Assembly: GCA_947631675.1 (NCBI GenBank)
Contig: CANRMG010000019.1
Location: 1-17,531 of the forward strand
From: an uncultured Oscillospiraceae bacterium
Lineage (GTDB): Bacteria > Bacillota_A > Clostridia > Oscillospirales > Oscillospiraceae
DNA length: 17,531 bases
Direction: 5' to 3'
Below the pieces are notes generated by a model. It saw nothing but the letters and a program-made list of their open reading frames with translations. It was not told where the DNA came from and ran no database searches. The first letter of the stretch is position 1. The number at the start of each line of letters is the position of its first letter. This document shows positions 8,088 to 15,272 of the stretch, piece by piece. The position numbers and the translations under genes were made by a program.

Positions 8088-8966
8088 ATGAGCATAGACA
8101 TGAAGAAATGGCAGGATATGGCCAAGGCCCATATCCATGACCGCCCCGCCGGCACGGGACGCATGGCGGGAAAGATCGCCATCGTCACCGGCGCGGCACA
8201 GGGCTTCGGCAGGGGCATCGCCGAGGCGCTGCACGCCGAGGGCGCCACCGTGGTGGTGGCAGACATGAACGAGCCCCTGGCCGCGGAGACGGCGAAGGCC
8301 ATGGGCGAGCGGGCCGTGTCCATCCCCGTGAACGTGGCGGACGAGCAGAGCGTGGCGGACCTGATGGCCCGGACCGTGGAGCGCTTCGGCGGCATCGACA
8401 TCCTGATGGAGACGGTGGGCGTGGTCCGCTCCGGCCCCCTGACGGAATTTGAGCGGTCCGACCTGGAGTTCGTGACCACTTTGAACTACACCGCCGTGTT
8501 CCTCTGCTGCAAATACGCAGCCATGATCATGCAGGCCCAGCACGAGGCGGACCCGGAGCCCATGTTCGACATCATCGTCATGGCCTCCAAGTCCGGTCTG
8601 ACCGGCTCCAACAAGAACTTCGCCTACGCCGGCAGCAAGTTCGGCGCCATCGGCCTGGTGGAGAGCTTCGCTCTGGAGCTGTGCCCCTACAACATCAAGG
8701 TCAACGCCATCTGCCCGGGCAACTTCCTGGACGGTCCTTTGTGGAGCGACCCGAAAAACGGCCTGTTCCTGCAGTACCTGCACGCCGGGAAGGTCCCCGG
8801 CGCCAAGACCGTGGAGGACGTGCGCCGGGCCTATGAGGCCAAGGTGCCCATGGGCCGGGGCTGTCTTCCGTAGGACGTGGCCAAGGCCGTCATCTACTGC
8901 GTCGAGCAGCAGTATGAGACGGGCCAGGCCATCCCCGTCACCGGCGGGCAGATCATGCTCCACTGA
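8088..8966 (+). pseudogene. SDR dehydrogenase (sorbitol-6-phosphate dehydrogenase-like) interrupted by in-frame TAG
   Basis: NAD(H)-type short-chain dehydrogenase. Present are the Rossmann motif TGAAQGFG (34-41), acidic D59 favouring NAD, N133, catalytic S167, Y180 and K184 (YAGSK), and the NAICPGNFLDGP segment. Codon 262 (8871-8873) is TAG, but the frame continues with a perfectly family-like C-terminus (DVAKAVIYCVEQQYETGQ... IPVTGGQ) to TGA at 8964-8966, giving 292 residues in all. Related proteins, from memory, have Glu after Pro here, so GAG to TAG is the simplest origin. Stopping at TAG removes the last strand and the C-terminal dimerisation tail. The usual NNAG motif is replaced by METVG (107-111). 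The start at 8088 follows AAGGAG by 10 bases. It is the SorD-like partner of the downstream SorE-like gene. Whether it is dead, read through or a base-call error is open. Confidence 0.85.
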
Positions 8967-8971
8967 CCGCC

Positions 8972-10147
8972 ATGATAGACCTTTCTATCCTGTCCCGGCT
9001 CAACGCCCCCACGGCGGAGGAGCGTCTGGCGGCGCTTCGTGACCTGCTGCCCCGGAGACGCTTCCCGGCGGCGGACAGCCGGTATGTGAACAACCACATC
9101 CACACCATCTACTCCTTCTCCCCCTACTCCCCCACGGCAGCGGTGTTCGCCGCCAAGAGCGAGGGGCTGTGTACCGCCGGGATCGTGGACCACGACTCCA
9201 TCGCCGGAGCGCGGGAATTTCTCGCCGCCGCAAAGATGGCGGACCTGCCCGTGACGGTGGGTATGGAATGCCGGGTGTCTATGGCGGGCACGGTCCTTGC
9301 CGACCGGCTCACCAATAACCCCGACCAGGCGGGCGTGAGCTACATGACTCTCCAGTCCGTGCCCCACGACCGGATCGAGGCCCTCAATGACTGGTTCGCC
9401 CCCTACCGGGCGGCCCGGGACCGGCGCAACGAGGCCATGGTGGCCAACATCAACGCCCTCCTGCCGGAAGCGGCGCTGGACTACAGCCGGGACGTGCTGC
9501 CCCTGAGCCGCCACGACGAGGGCGGCGGCGTCACGGAGCGGCACCTCATGTACGCCCTGGCCCTGCGCCTTACAGCCCTCTATGGCAAGGGGGAGCCTCT
9601 TATCCAAAAGCTGGAGGTGCTGGACGTGCCCCTGAGCGCCAAGCAGCGGGCCCAGCTGCTGGACACAGAGTATCCCTTCTATGAATACGACCTGCTGGGC
9701 ATCTTCAAGTCCGCGTTCCTGCAGAAGGTATACGTGAAGGCGGACGCGGAGTGCGTGCCCCTGGCCGAGGCCGTCCGGCTCAGCCGGGAGATGGACGCGG
9801 TGCTGTGCTACGCATATCTCGGCGACGTGGAGGAGAGCGTCACCGGCGACAAGAAGGCTCAGCGGTTCGAGGACGCCTACCTGGACGATGTGTTCCGGTG
9901 CCTGAAGGAATACGGCGTGCCGGCCGTCACCTATATGCCCACCCGGAACACACCCGCCCAGCTGGCCCGCCTGCGGGCGCTGTGCGGCAGCTACGGCATG
10001 TTCCAGGTGTCCGGCGAGGACATCAACTCCCCCCGCCAGGGCTTCATCATCCACGCCATGGAGGACCCCCAATTCCAGAACCTCATCGACGCCACCTGGC
10101 GCCTTATCGAGCATGAGCGGACGGGCGCGCCTGTCCTGAGCAACTAA
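8972..10147 (+). CDS. PHP-domain metal-dependent hydrolase, probably a phosphoesterase
   Basis: A 391-residue protein with PHP-type metal ligands: H42xH44 (NNHIHT), D73-H74-D75 (IVDHDS), E99 (VGMEC), H191 (VTERHLMYAL, the equivalent helix in YciV/TrpH-type proteins) and a late acidic motif SGEDINS. PHP enzymes hydrolyse phosphate esters, often histidinol phosphate, nucleotides or 3',5'-bisnucleotides; here the context suggests a sugar or polyol phosphate, but no substrate can be assigned. It has no recognisable Shine-Dalgarno in the 20 bases before its ATG, which lies 5 bases after the TGA that ends the full-length SDR frame. Its translation therefore probably depends on ribosomes finishing the SDR gene. 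TAA stop; the binding site of the next gene overlaps it. Confidence 0.85.
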   Translation: MIDLSILSRLNAPTAEERLAALRDLLPRRRFPAADSRYVNNHIHTIYSFSPYSPTAAVFAAKSEGLCTAGIVDHDSIAGAREFLAAAKMADLPVTVGMECRVSMAGTVLADRLTNNPDQAGVSYMTLQSVPHDRIEALNDWFAPYRAARDRRNEAMVANINALLPEAALDYSRDVLPLSRHDEGGGVTERHLMYALALRLTALYGKGEPLIQKLEVLDVPLSAKQRAQLLDTEYPFYEYDLLGIFKSAFLQKVYVKADAECVPLAEAVRLSREMDAVLCYAYLGDVEESVTGDKKAQRFEDAYLDDVFRCLKEYGVPAVTYMPTRNTPAQLARLRALCGSYGMFQVSGEDINSPRQGFIIHAMEDPQFQNLIDATWRLIEHERTGAPVLSN

Positions 10148-10160
10148 AAGGAGGAAGACT

Positions 10161-11420
10161 ATGAAGACGAAAGCTGTGAGACTGCACGGAAAGATGGACC
10201 TGCGTCTGGAGGAATTTGACCTGCCGGAGCTGGGCCCGGACGACGTGCAGGTGAAGATCGTTTCGGACAGCGTGTGCGTGTCCACCTATAAGGCTCTGAT
10301 CGAGGGCGAGGACCATAAGCGGGTGCCCAACGACGTGGCGGAGCACCCCACCATCGTGGGCCACGAGTTCTGCGGCGACATCATCGCCGTGGGCGACAAC
10401 TGGAAGGATAAGTACAAGGTGGGCGACCACTTCGCCATCCAGCCCGCCCACTACTACAAGGGCTCCCAGATGGCCCCCGGCTACTCCTACCGCTACTGCG
10501 GCGGCTCGTCCCAGTACGCCAACATCCCCATCGAGACCCTGCTGATGGACTGCCTGCTGCCCTATAAGTCCGATACCTACTTCTACGGCTCCCTGGCCGA
10601 GCCTATGAGCTGCATCGTGGGCACCTACCACGCCATGTACCACACCGCCGCGGGCTCCTACGTCCACCAGATGGGCATCAAGGAGGGCGGCAATATGTGC
10701 CTGATGGCCGCCGTGGGCCCCATGGGCCTGGGCGCCATCGACTACGCCCTGCACGGGGACCGGCACCCCTCCCTTCTGGTGGTGACGGACATCAATGAGG
10801 CCAGGCTCGCCCGGGCCGCGTCCATCTACACGGTGGAGGACGCCGCCAAGCTGGGCGTCGAGCTGAAGTACGTGAACACCAGCATGGACGATCCCGCCGG
10901 CTACCTGCGCAGCCTGACCGGCGGCAAGGGATTCGACGACGTGATCTGCTTCGTGGCCATCCGGTCCCTGGTGGAGCAGGCCCGGGACATTTTGGGCTTC
11001 GACGCCTGCTTCAACCTGTTCTCCGGCCCCACGGACACGGCCTTCAAGGCGGAGTGGAACTTCTACGACGTGCACTACCTCTACACCCATCTGGTGGGCA
11101 CCTCCGGCGGCAACACCGACGATTTGAAGGAGGCCATCGCCATGATGAACGCCGGGCGGCTGAACCCGGCCTGCATGGTCACCCATGTGGGCGGGCTGAA
11201 CGCGGTGGTGGACACGGTGTCGAACCTGCCCAATATCCCCGGCGGGAAAAAGCTCATCTACAACCACATCGATATGCCCCTGACCGCCATCGACAACTTT
11301 GAGGAAAAGGGCAGGACCGACCCCCTGTTCGCGGAGCTGGACAGGCTCTGCAAGGCGGCGGGCGGCCTGTGGAACCCGGAGGCGGAGAAATACCTCCTGG
11401 CCCACGGAAGGCCCATCTGA
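10161..11420 (+). CDS. Zinc-dependent dehydrogenase resembling L-sorbose-1-phosphate reductase (SorE)
   Basis: A 419-residue medium-chain dehydrogenase. Expected catalytic-zinc residues are C39 (DSVCVST), H68-E69 (GHEFCG) and E147 (LAEPMSC). The nucleotide fold is at GPMGLGA (186-192). The four-Cys structural zinc loop of classical alcohol dehydrogenases is absent. Whole-length similarity to Klebsiella-type SorE is recognised from memory: RLHGKMDLRLEEF, AIDYALHGD, HPSLLVVTDIN, VGTSGGNTDD and IPGGKKLIYN. SorE reduces the C2 keto group of L-sorbose 1-phosphate to D-glucitol 6-phosphate; here another ketose 1-phosphate is likely. AAAAGGAGG lies 6 bases before the start. Being grouped with an SDR related to sorbitol-6-phosphate dehydrogenase repeats the SorE/SorD pairing of the sorbose operon. 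The actual substrate is unknown. Confidence 0.88.
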   Translation: MKTKAVRLHGKMDLRLEEFDLPELGPDDVQVKIVSDSVCVSTYKALIEGEDHKRVPNDVAEHPTIVGHEFCGDIIAVGDNWKDKYKVGDHFAIQPAHYYKGSQMAPGYSYRYCGGSSQYANIPIETLLMDCLLPYKSDTYFYGSLAEPMSCIVGTYHAMYHTAAGSYVHQMGIKEGGNMCLMAAVGPMGLGAIDYALHGDRHPSLLVVTDINEARLARAASIYTVEDAAKLGVELKYVNTSMDDPAGYLRSLTGGKGFDDVICFVAIRSLVEQARDILGFDACFNLFSGPTDTAFKAEWNFYDVHYLYTHLVGTSGGNTDDLKEAIAMMNAGRLNPACMVTHVGGLNAVVDTVSNLPNIPGGKKLIYNHIDMPLTAIDNFEEKGRTDPLFAELDRLCKAAGGLWNPEAEKYLLAHGRPI

Positions 11421-11429
11421 CATCACCCC

Positions 11430-11459
11430 GGGGCGCGCCGTGTGAAAGCGGCGCGTCCC
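11430..11459 (+). terminator. GC hairpin after the zinc dehydrogenase gene
   Basis: The arms GGGGCGCGCCG (11430-11440) and CGGCGCGTCCC (11449-11459) pair over 11 positions with one G-T wobble and an 8-base loop, followed by TTCGTCTAT. The T-run is weak, so this is probably a partial terminator or an expression-tuning hairpin before the next kinase gene. Confidence 0.5.
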
Positions 11460-11496
11460 TTCGTCTATGCTGTGAAATATCGGAAAGGAGTTTCCC

Positions 11497-13071
11497 ATGA
11501 TCGATCTTGAAAGCGCCGTACTGGGCATCGAATTCGGCTCCACCCGCATCAAGGCCGTGCTCATCGGCCAGGACCATCGGCCCCTGGCCAGCGGCAGCCA
11601 TGCCTGGGAGAACCGCCTGGAGGACGGCGTATGGGTCTATTCCCTGGAGGACGTGCACAAGGGGCTTCGCGCTTGCTACCGTTCCCTGGCGGAGGACGTG
11701 CGCGCCCGGTACGGCCGGGACCTGCGGCGCGTGGCTGCCATCGGCATCTCCGGCATGATGCACGGCTACCTGGTCTTTGATAAGGACGGCCGCCAGCTGG
11801 CCCCCTTCCGCACCTGGCGCAACACCATCACCGGCCCCGCCGCCCGGGAGCTCACCGAGCGGATGCGCTTCAACATCCCCCAGCGGTGGAGCGCCGCCCA
11901 TATCTACCAGGCCATCCTGAACGGGGAGAGCCACGTGGGCGATGTGGCCTGCCTCACCACCCTGGCCGGCTACATCCACCGCCGGCTCACCGGCGAGAAC
12001 GTGGTGGGCGTGGGCGAGGCCTCCGGGATGTTCCCCTACGACCAGGCCTCCGGGGATTTCGACCGGGAGCGGCTGGCCATATTCGACGGCCTGGCCGCCG
12101 CCCATGGGGTGAGCTGGAAGCTGCGGGACATCCTGCCCCGGGTGCTGCCCGCGGGAGAGCAGGCCGGCACGCTCACGGCGGAGGGCGCCGCCTTCCTGGA
12201 CGAGACGGGCACGCTGGAGCCCGGCATCCCCCTGTGCCCCCCGGAAGGGGACGCTGGCACCGGCATGACGGCCACCGGATGCGTCCTGCCCCGGACGGGC
12301 AGCGTCTCCGCCGGCACGTCCGCCTTTGCGCTTCTGGTGCTGGAGCACGACCTTGCCGGCTACTACCCGGAGATCGACGTGGTGGCCACGCCCACGGGCC
12401 GGCCCGTGGCCATGGCCCACGCCAACACCTGCACCTCCGACGCCGACGCCTGGATACGCCTGCTGGGACAGGCCATCGCCGCCGCCGGCGGGAACGCAGA
12501 TATGGACGCGCTGTTCCCTCTGCTGTATAAGACGGCCATGGAGGGCGAGCCGGACTGCGGCGGGCTTTTGAGCTACAACTTCTTCTCCGGCGAGCCCGTG
12601 GCGGCAGCGGAGACCGGCCGGCCCATGTTCCTGCGTCTGCCGGACAGCGCCCTCACCCTGCCCAACTTCATGCGGGCCCAGCTCTACGGCACGGTGGCCA
12701 CCCTGCGCATGGGCATGGACCTGCTGGAGGAGCAGGAGCATGTGGCCATCGACCGGCTCCTGGGCCACGGCGGCTTCTTCAAGACCCCCGGCGTGGGGGC
12801 CCAGATCCTGGCCGACGCTCTGGGAAAGCCCGTGTCCACCATGGAGACCGCCGGGGAGGGCGGGCCCTGGGGCATGGCCCTGCTGGCGGCCTATATGGTC
12901 CGGCGCGGGCCGGGCCAGACCTTGGAGGACTATCTGACGGACCGGGTCTTCGCCGACGCGCCCCGGACGGAATATGCCCCCGACCCCGCTGGGACCGCGG
13001 GCTACGCCAGGTACATGGAGCGCTACCGGGCCTGCCTTCCCGCCGAGCGGGCTGCCGCCGCGCTCAAATGA
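11497..13071 (+). CDS. FGGY-family carbohydrate kinase, clostridial AraK/xylulokinase-like group
   Basis: A 524-residue sugar kinase. The N-terminal phosphate loop is atypical, GIEFGSTRIKA (10-20), with Glu where most FGGY kinases have Asp. The catalytic-base segment is PPEGDAGTGM with D252, and a Ser/Gly-rich GSVSAGTSAFA follows. Near the C-terminus are LGHGGFFKTPGVGAQIL and METAGEGGPWGMALLAAYM. I recognise this pattern from clostridial kinases annotated as xylulokinase or, in arabinose loci, as a ribulokinase substitute (AraK); assignment to a ketopentose or ketohexose is therefore tentative. The binding site AAAGGAG is 6 bases before the ATG. It is separated from the upstream gene by a hairpin and from the regulator downstream by an AT-rich promoter region. 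Two FGGY kinases of different subfamilies in one locus suggest two substrates or two phosphorylation steps. Confidence 0.88.
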   Translation: MIDLESAVLGIEFGSTRIKAVLIGQDHRPLASGSHAWENRLEDGVWVYSLEDVHKGLRACYRSLAEDVRARYGRDLRRVAAIGISGMMHGYLVFDKDGRQLAPFRTWRNTITGPAARELTERMRFNIPQRWSAAHIYQAILNGESHVGDVACLTTLAGYIHRRLTGENVVGVGEASGMFPYDQASGDFDRERLAIFDGLAAAHGVSWKLRDILPRVLPAGEQAGTLTAEGAAFLDETGTLEPGIPLCPPEGDAGTGMTATGCVLPRTGSVSAGTSAFALLVLEHDLAGYYPEIDVVATPTGRPVAMAHANTCTSDADAWIRLLGQAIAAAGGNADMDALFPLLYKTAMEGEPDCGGLLSYNFFSGEPVAAAETGRPMFLRLPDSALTLPNFMRAQLYGTVATLRMGMDLLEEQEHVAIDRLLGHGGFFKTPGVGAQILADALGKPVSTMETAGEGGPWGMALLAAYMVRRGPGQTLEDYLTDRVFADAPRTEYAPDPAGTAGYARYMERYRACLPAERAAAALK

Positions 13072-13106
13072 GCGAAAAACAGATGTTTTCCCGCAAAACT
13101 CAAAAG

Positions 13107-13141
13107 AAAACCCACAAATAATGTTGAAAGTTGTTGGTTTT
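13107..13141. repeat. AT-rich inverted repeat after the second kinase gene
   Basis: AAAACCCACAA (13107-13117) and TTGTTGGTTTT (13131-13141) pair at 10 of 11 positions across 13 bases. The repeat ends just before the -35 box of the deoR promoter. It may be a weak terminator for the kinase gene (the right arm ends in TTTT) or a regulator site. Confidence 0.4.
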
Positions 13142-13144
13142 ATC

Positions 13145-13173
13145 TTGACACACTGACGGAAACAGTATATTCT
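13145..13173 (+). promoter_or_regulatory. Sigma70-type promoter for deoR and the dehydrogenase complex
   Basis: A consensus -35 TTGACA (13145-13150), a 17-base spacer and a -10 TATTCT (13168-13173), within a sharply AT-rich gap (13072-13210). The predicted start is near 13180, giving a leader of about 30 bases with GAAAGGGG before the GTG start. A second TTGACA at 13173-13178 has no matching -10. Confidence 0.7.
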
Positions 13174-13188
13174 TGACAATAGAATATA
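13166..13188. promoter_or_regulatory. 23-bp palindromic operator over the -10 box
   Basis: A perfect inverted repeat TATATTCT-N7-AGAATATA (8-bp arms). It covers the -10 box and predicted start point of the deoR promoter, the classical position for a self-repressing regulator. The DeoR-family protein encoded 23 bases downstream is the obvious candidate to bind it. No second copy was found elsewhere in the window. Confidence 0.6.
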
Positions 13189-13210
13189 AGTGAGAAAGGG
13201 GCGCTGAACA

Positions 13211-13999
13211 GTGCTGGCAGCGGAGAGACGGGCCATGATCGCAGAGTGTCTGCGGGCGGAAGGCCGGGTCGTGGTCAGCGGGCTCAGCGCCCAATTTTCC
13301 GTCTCCGAAGAGACGATCCGCCGGGACCTGGAGCAGCTGGAGCGGGAGGGCGTCGCCTCCCGTACCTACGGCGGGGCGATCCTCCGGGGCGGCGACCACA
13401 TGGCCCCGCCCTACGCGGTGCGAAAAAACACCAACCCGGAGGGAAAGCTCCTCATCGCCCGCCAGCTGGCGGCCATGATCCGGGACGGCGACACGGTGAT
13501 GGCGGACGAGAGCTCCACGGCGGCCTACGCCGTGCGGGCCATGAGCCCGCTCCGAAACATCACCCTCATCACCAACTCCCTGGAGATCATTCGCCAGATG
13601 AGCGGCCAGGACAGCTGGACCATCATATCCACCGGCGGCGTGCTGAAGCCGGAGGTGCTGGCCCTGGCGGGCCCCCACGCCCTGCGGGCCATCGGCTCGT
13701 ACCATGTGGACTGGGCCATACTTTCCTGCCGGGGCATCAATACTCACCTGGGTGTGGCGGACTCGGACGAGGACATCGTCCAGGTGAAGCAGGCCATGAT
13801 CCGGGCGGCGGACAGGACCGTTCTGCTGGCGGACCACCGGAAATTCGACCGCCGGGGCTTTGTGGCCCTGGGCGGTCTGGACATAGCCGACCGGCTCATC
13901 ACGGACCAGGAGCCCCCCGCTCCCTGGCGGGAGCGGCTGGAGGCCCTGGGAGTAGAGCTCTATTGGGACCGGACCCAGGTCCCCGGACATACGACTTAA
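13211..13999 (+). CDS. DeoR-family transcriptional regulator
   Basis: A 262-residue regulator of sugar catabolism. The N-terminus (about 1-56) is a DeoR winged helix-turn-helix: ERRAMIAECL, then LSAQFSVSEETIRRDLEQLE and the wing GVASRTYGGAI. The remainder is the DeoRC sugar-phosphate-sensing fold with the ligand loop ADESST, the ITNSLEI strand and the C-terminal VLLADHRKFDRRGF motif. It starts at GTG, supported by GAAAGGGG 9 bases upstream and by alignment of the helix-turn-helix with the family N-terminus. It is the first gene of the right-hand operon, 13 bases before the E2 gene, whose AAAGGAGG overlaps its TAA. Family members usually release DNA on binding a sugar phosphate, so it likely links the dehydrogenase complex to an intermediate of the upstream pathway. 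Confidence 0.93.
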   Translation: MLAAERRAMIAECLRAEGRVVVSGLSAQFSVSEETIRRDLEQLEREGVASRTYGGAILRGGDHMAPPYAVRKNTNPEGKLLIARQLAAMIRDGDTVMADESSTAAYAVRAMSPLRNITLITNSLEIIRQMSGQDSWTIISTGGVLKPEVLALAGPHALRAIGSYHVDWAILSCRGINTHLGVADSDEDIVQVKQAMIRAADRTVLLADHRKFDRRGFVALGGLDIADRLITDQEPPAPWRERLEALGVELYWDRTQVPGHTT

Positions 14000-14012
14000 A
14001 GGAGGAAATGAC

Positions 14013-15260
14013 ATGGCAAGTGCGGTGCTGATGCCGAAGGCGGGCATCACGGTAGAATCCTGCATCATCGGCAGGTGGGAAAAGCAGATAGGCGACCACG
14101 TGGCGATAGGCGACATCCTGTTCAGCTACGAGACGGACAAGGCCTCCTTTGAGTGCGAGTCCACCGCCGAGGGCGAGCTTCTGGAGATATACTTCCAGGA
14201 CGGAGACGAGGTCCCCTGCCTGGTGAACGTCTGCGCCATCGGCCAGAAGGGGGAGGACTGCTCCGCCCTGCGGCCTGACGGCGCGGCCCCTGCCCCGGCG
14301 GCGTCTGTGCCGGAGGCACCGGCCCCCGCGCCCGCGACCAGCGCGCCCGTACCGCCCCCGGCCCCCACGGCGCCCGCCGGCGAGACCCACATCTCCCCCC
14401 GGGCGAGAAAGCTGGCCGAGCGGTCCGGCGTGGACCCGGCCCAGGCCGTCCCCACCGGCCCGGACGGCCGGATCATCGAGCGGGACGTGCGCGAGCTCAT
14501 GCGCCATGGTGCAGCCGCTCCCGCCCCCGCCGCTGCCCCCGCGCCTGCCGCGCCCGCGGCCGGGGCGGAATATGAGGACGTGCCCTTCACCGGCATCCGC
14601 AAGGTGATCTCCCGGTCCATGACCTCCTCCCTGCAGGGCATGGCCCAGCTGACGGAGAACTTCGACTTCGACGCCACGGCGGTGCAGGCCTACCGCAGGC
14701 TCATGAAGGCCGACGAGGACCTGGCGGGCGTCACCCTGGGCGACATGATCCTGTACGCGGTGAGCCGCGTGCTGCTCCGCCACCCGGATATGAACGCCCA
14801 CGTGCTGGACGACGGCGTGACCCTGCGCCGGTTCCATCATGTGAACCTGGGCGTGGCGGTGGATACGCCCCGGGGCCTGATGGTGCCCACCATCTTCCAC
14901 GCGGACGAACTGAGCCTTCTGGATATATCCAGGCAGCTGAAAGACCTGGCGGCCCAGGCCCGCTCCGGGAAGATCAGCCCCGACCTTCTCACCGGCGGCA
15001 CCTTTACCGTCACCAACCTGGGCAGCACGGGCGTGAAGAGCTTCACCCCCATCATCAACCCGCCTCAGACGGCCATCTTGGGCGTGTGCGGCGTGAGCCA
15101 GCAGATCCGCCCCGGCCCCGACGGCGGCGTCCAGCTCTACCCCGCCATGGGCCTGAGCCTGACGCTGGACCACCGGGTGGTGGACGGCGCGCCGGCGGCC
15201 CGGTTCATGCAGGAGCTGTGCAAAGAGCTGGAGAGCTTCACCGCCCTTCTGGCCAAATAA
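14013..15260 (+). CDS. 2-oxoacid/acetoin dehydrogenase E2: dihydrolipoyl acyltransferase
   Basis: A 415-residue core subunit that carries the acyl group on lipoate and passes it to coenzyme A. One lipoyl domain (1-80) has the modification site ETDKA with K43. An Ala/Pro linker (about 91-123) follows, then the peripheral subunit-binding domain (about 127-163, ISPRARKLAERSG), a second Ala/Pro linker (167-185) and the catalytic domain (188-415) with the active site DHRVVDG, H387 and D391. GTFTVTNLG is also typical. Domain order and length are normal for bacterial E2. AAAGGAGG precedes the start by 7 bases. It is followed by E3 after 12 bases. Sequence alone does not tell pyruvate, branched-chain and acetoin types apart. 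Confidence 0.93.
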   Translation: MASAVLMPKAGITVESCIIGRWEKQIGDHVAIGDILFSYETDKASFECESTAEGELLEIYFQDGDEVPCLVNVCAIGQKGEDCSALRPDGAAPAPAASVPEAPAPAPATSAPVPPPAPTAPAGETHISPRARKLAERSGVDPAQAVPTGPDGRIIERDVRELMRHGAAAPAPAAAPAPAAPAAGAEYEDVPFTGIRKVISRSMTSSLQGMAQLTENFDFDATAVQAYRRLMKADEDLAGVTLGDMILYAVSRVLLRHPDMNAHVLDDGVTLRRFHHVNLGVAVDTPRGLMVPTIFHADELSLLDISRQLKDLAAQARSGKISPDLLTGGTFTVTNLGSTGVKSFTPIINPPQTAILGVCGVSQQIRPGPDGGVQLYPAMGLSLTLDHRVVDGAPAARFMQELCKELESFTALLAK

Positions 15261-15272
15261 GGGAGGACAGAT

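Noticed and set aside
8871..8873. Genome-wide TAG recoding as explanation of the SDR stop
   Set aside because: The LacI-type gene ends in TAG at the expected family length, so TAG works as a normal stop in this genome.
8894..10285. 463-codon minus-strand open frame across the PHP gene
   Set aside because: Antisense to a gene with intact PHP metal ligands; no domain or start signal of its own.
13085..13111. GTTTTC/GAAAAC repeat after the second kinase gene
   Set aside because: Short A/T-rich arms with a long loop, overlapping the better inverted repeat at 13107-13141; likely chance in an AT-rich gap.
11254..13236. 660-codon minus-strand open frame across the second kinase
   Set aside because: The longest shadow frame, but it lies over a kinase with a complete set of motifs and spans the deoR promoter; its composition is that of a GC-rich antisense frame.
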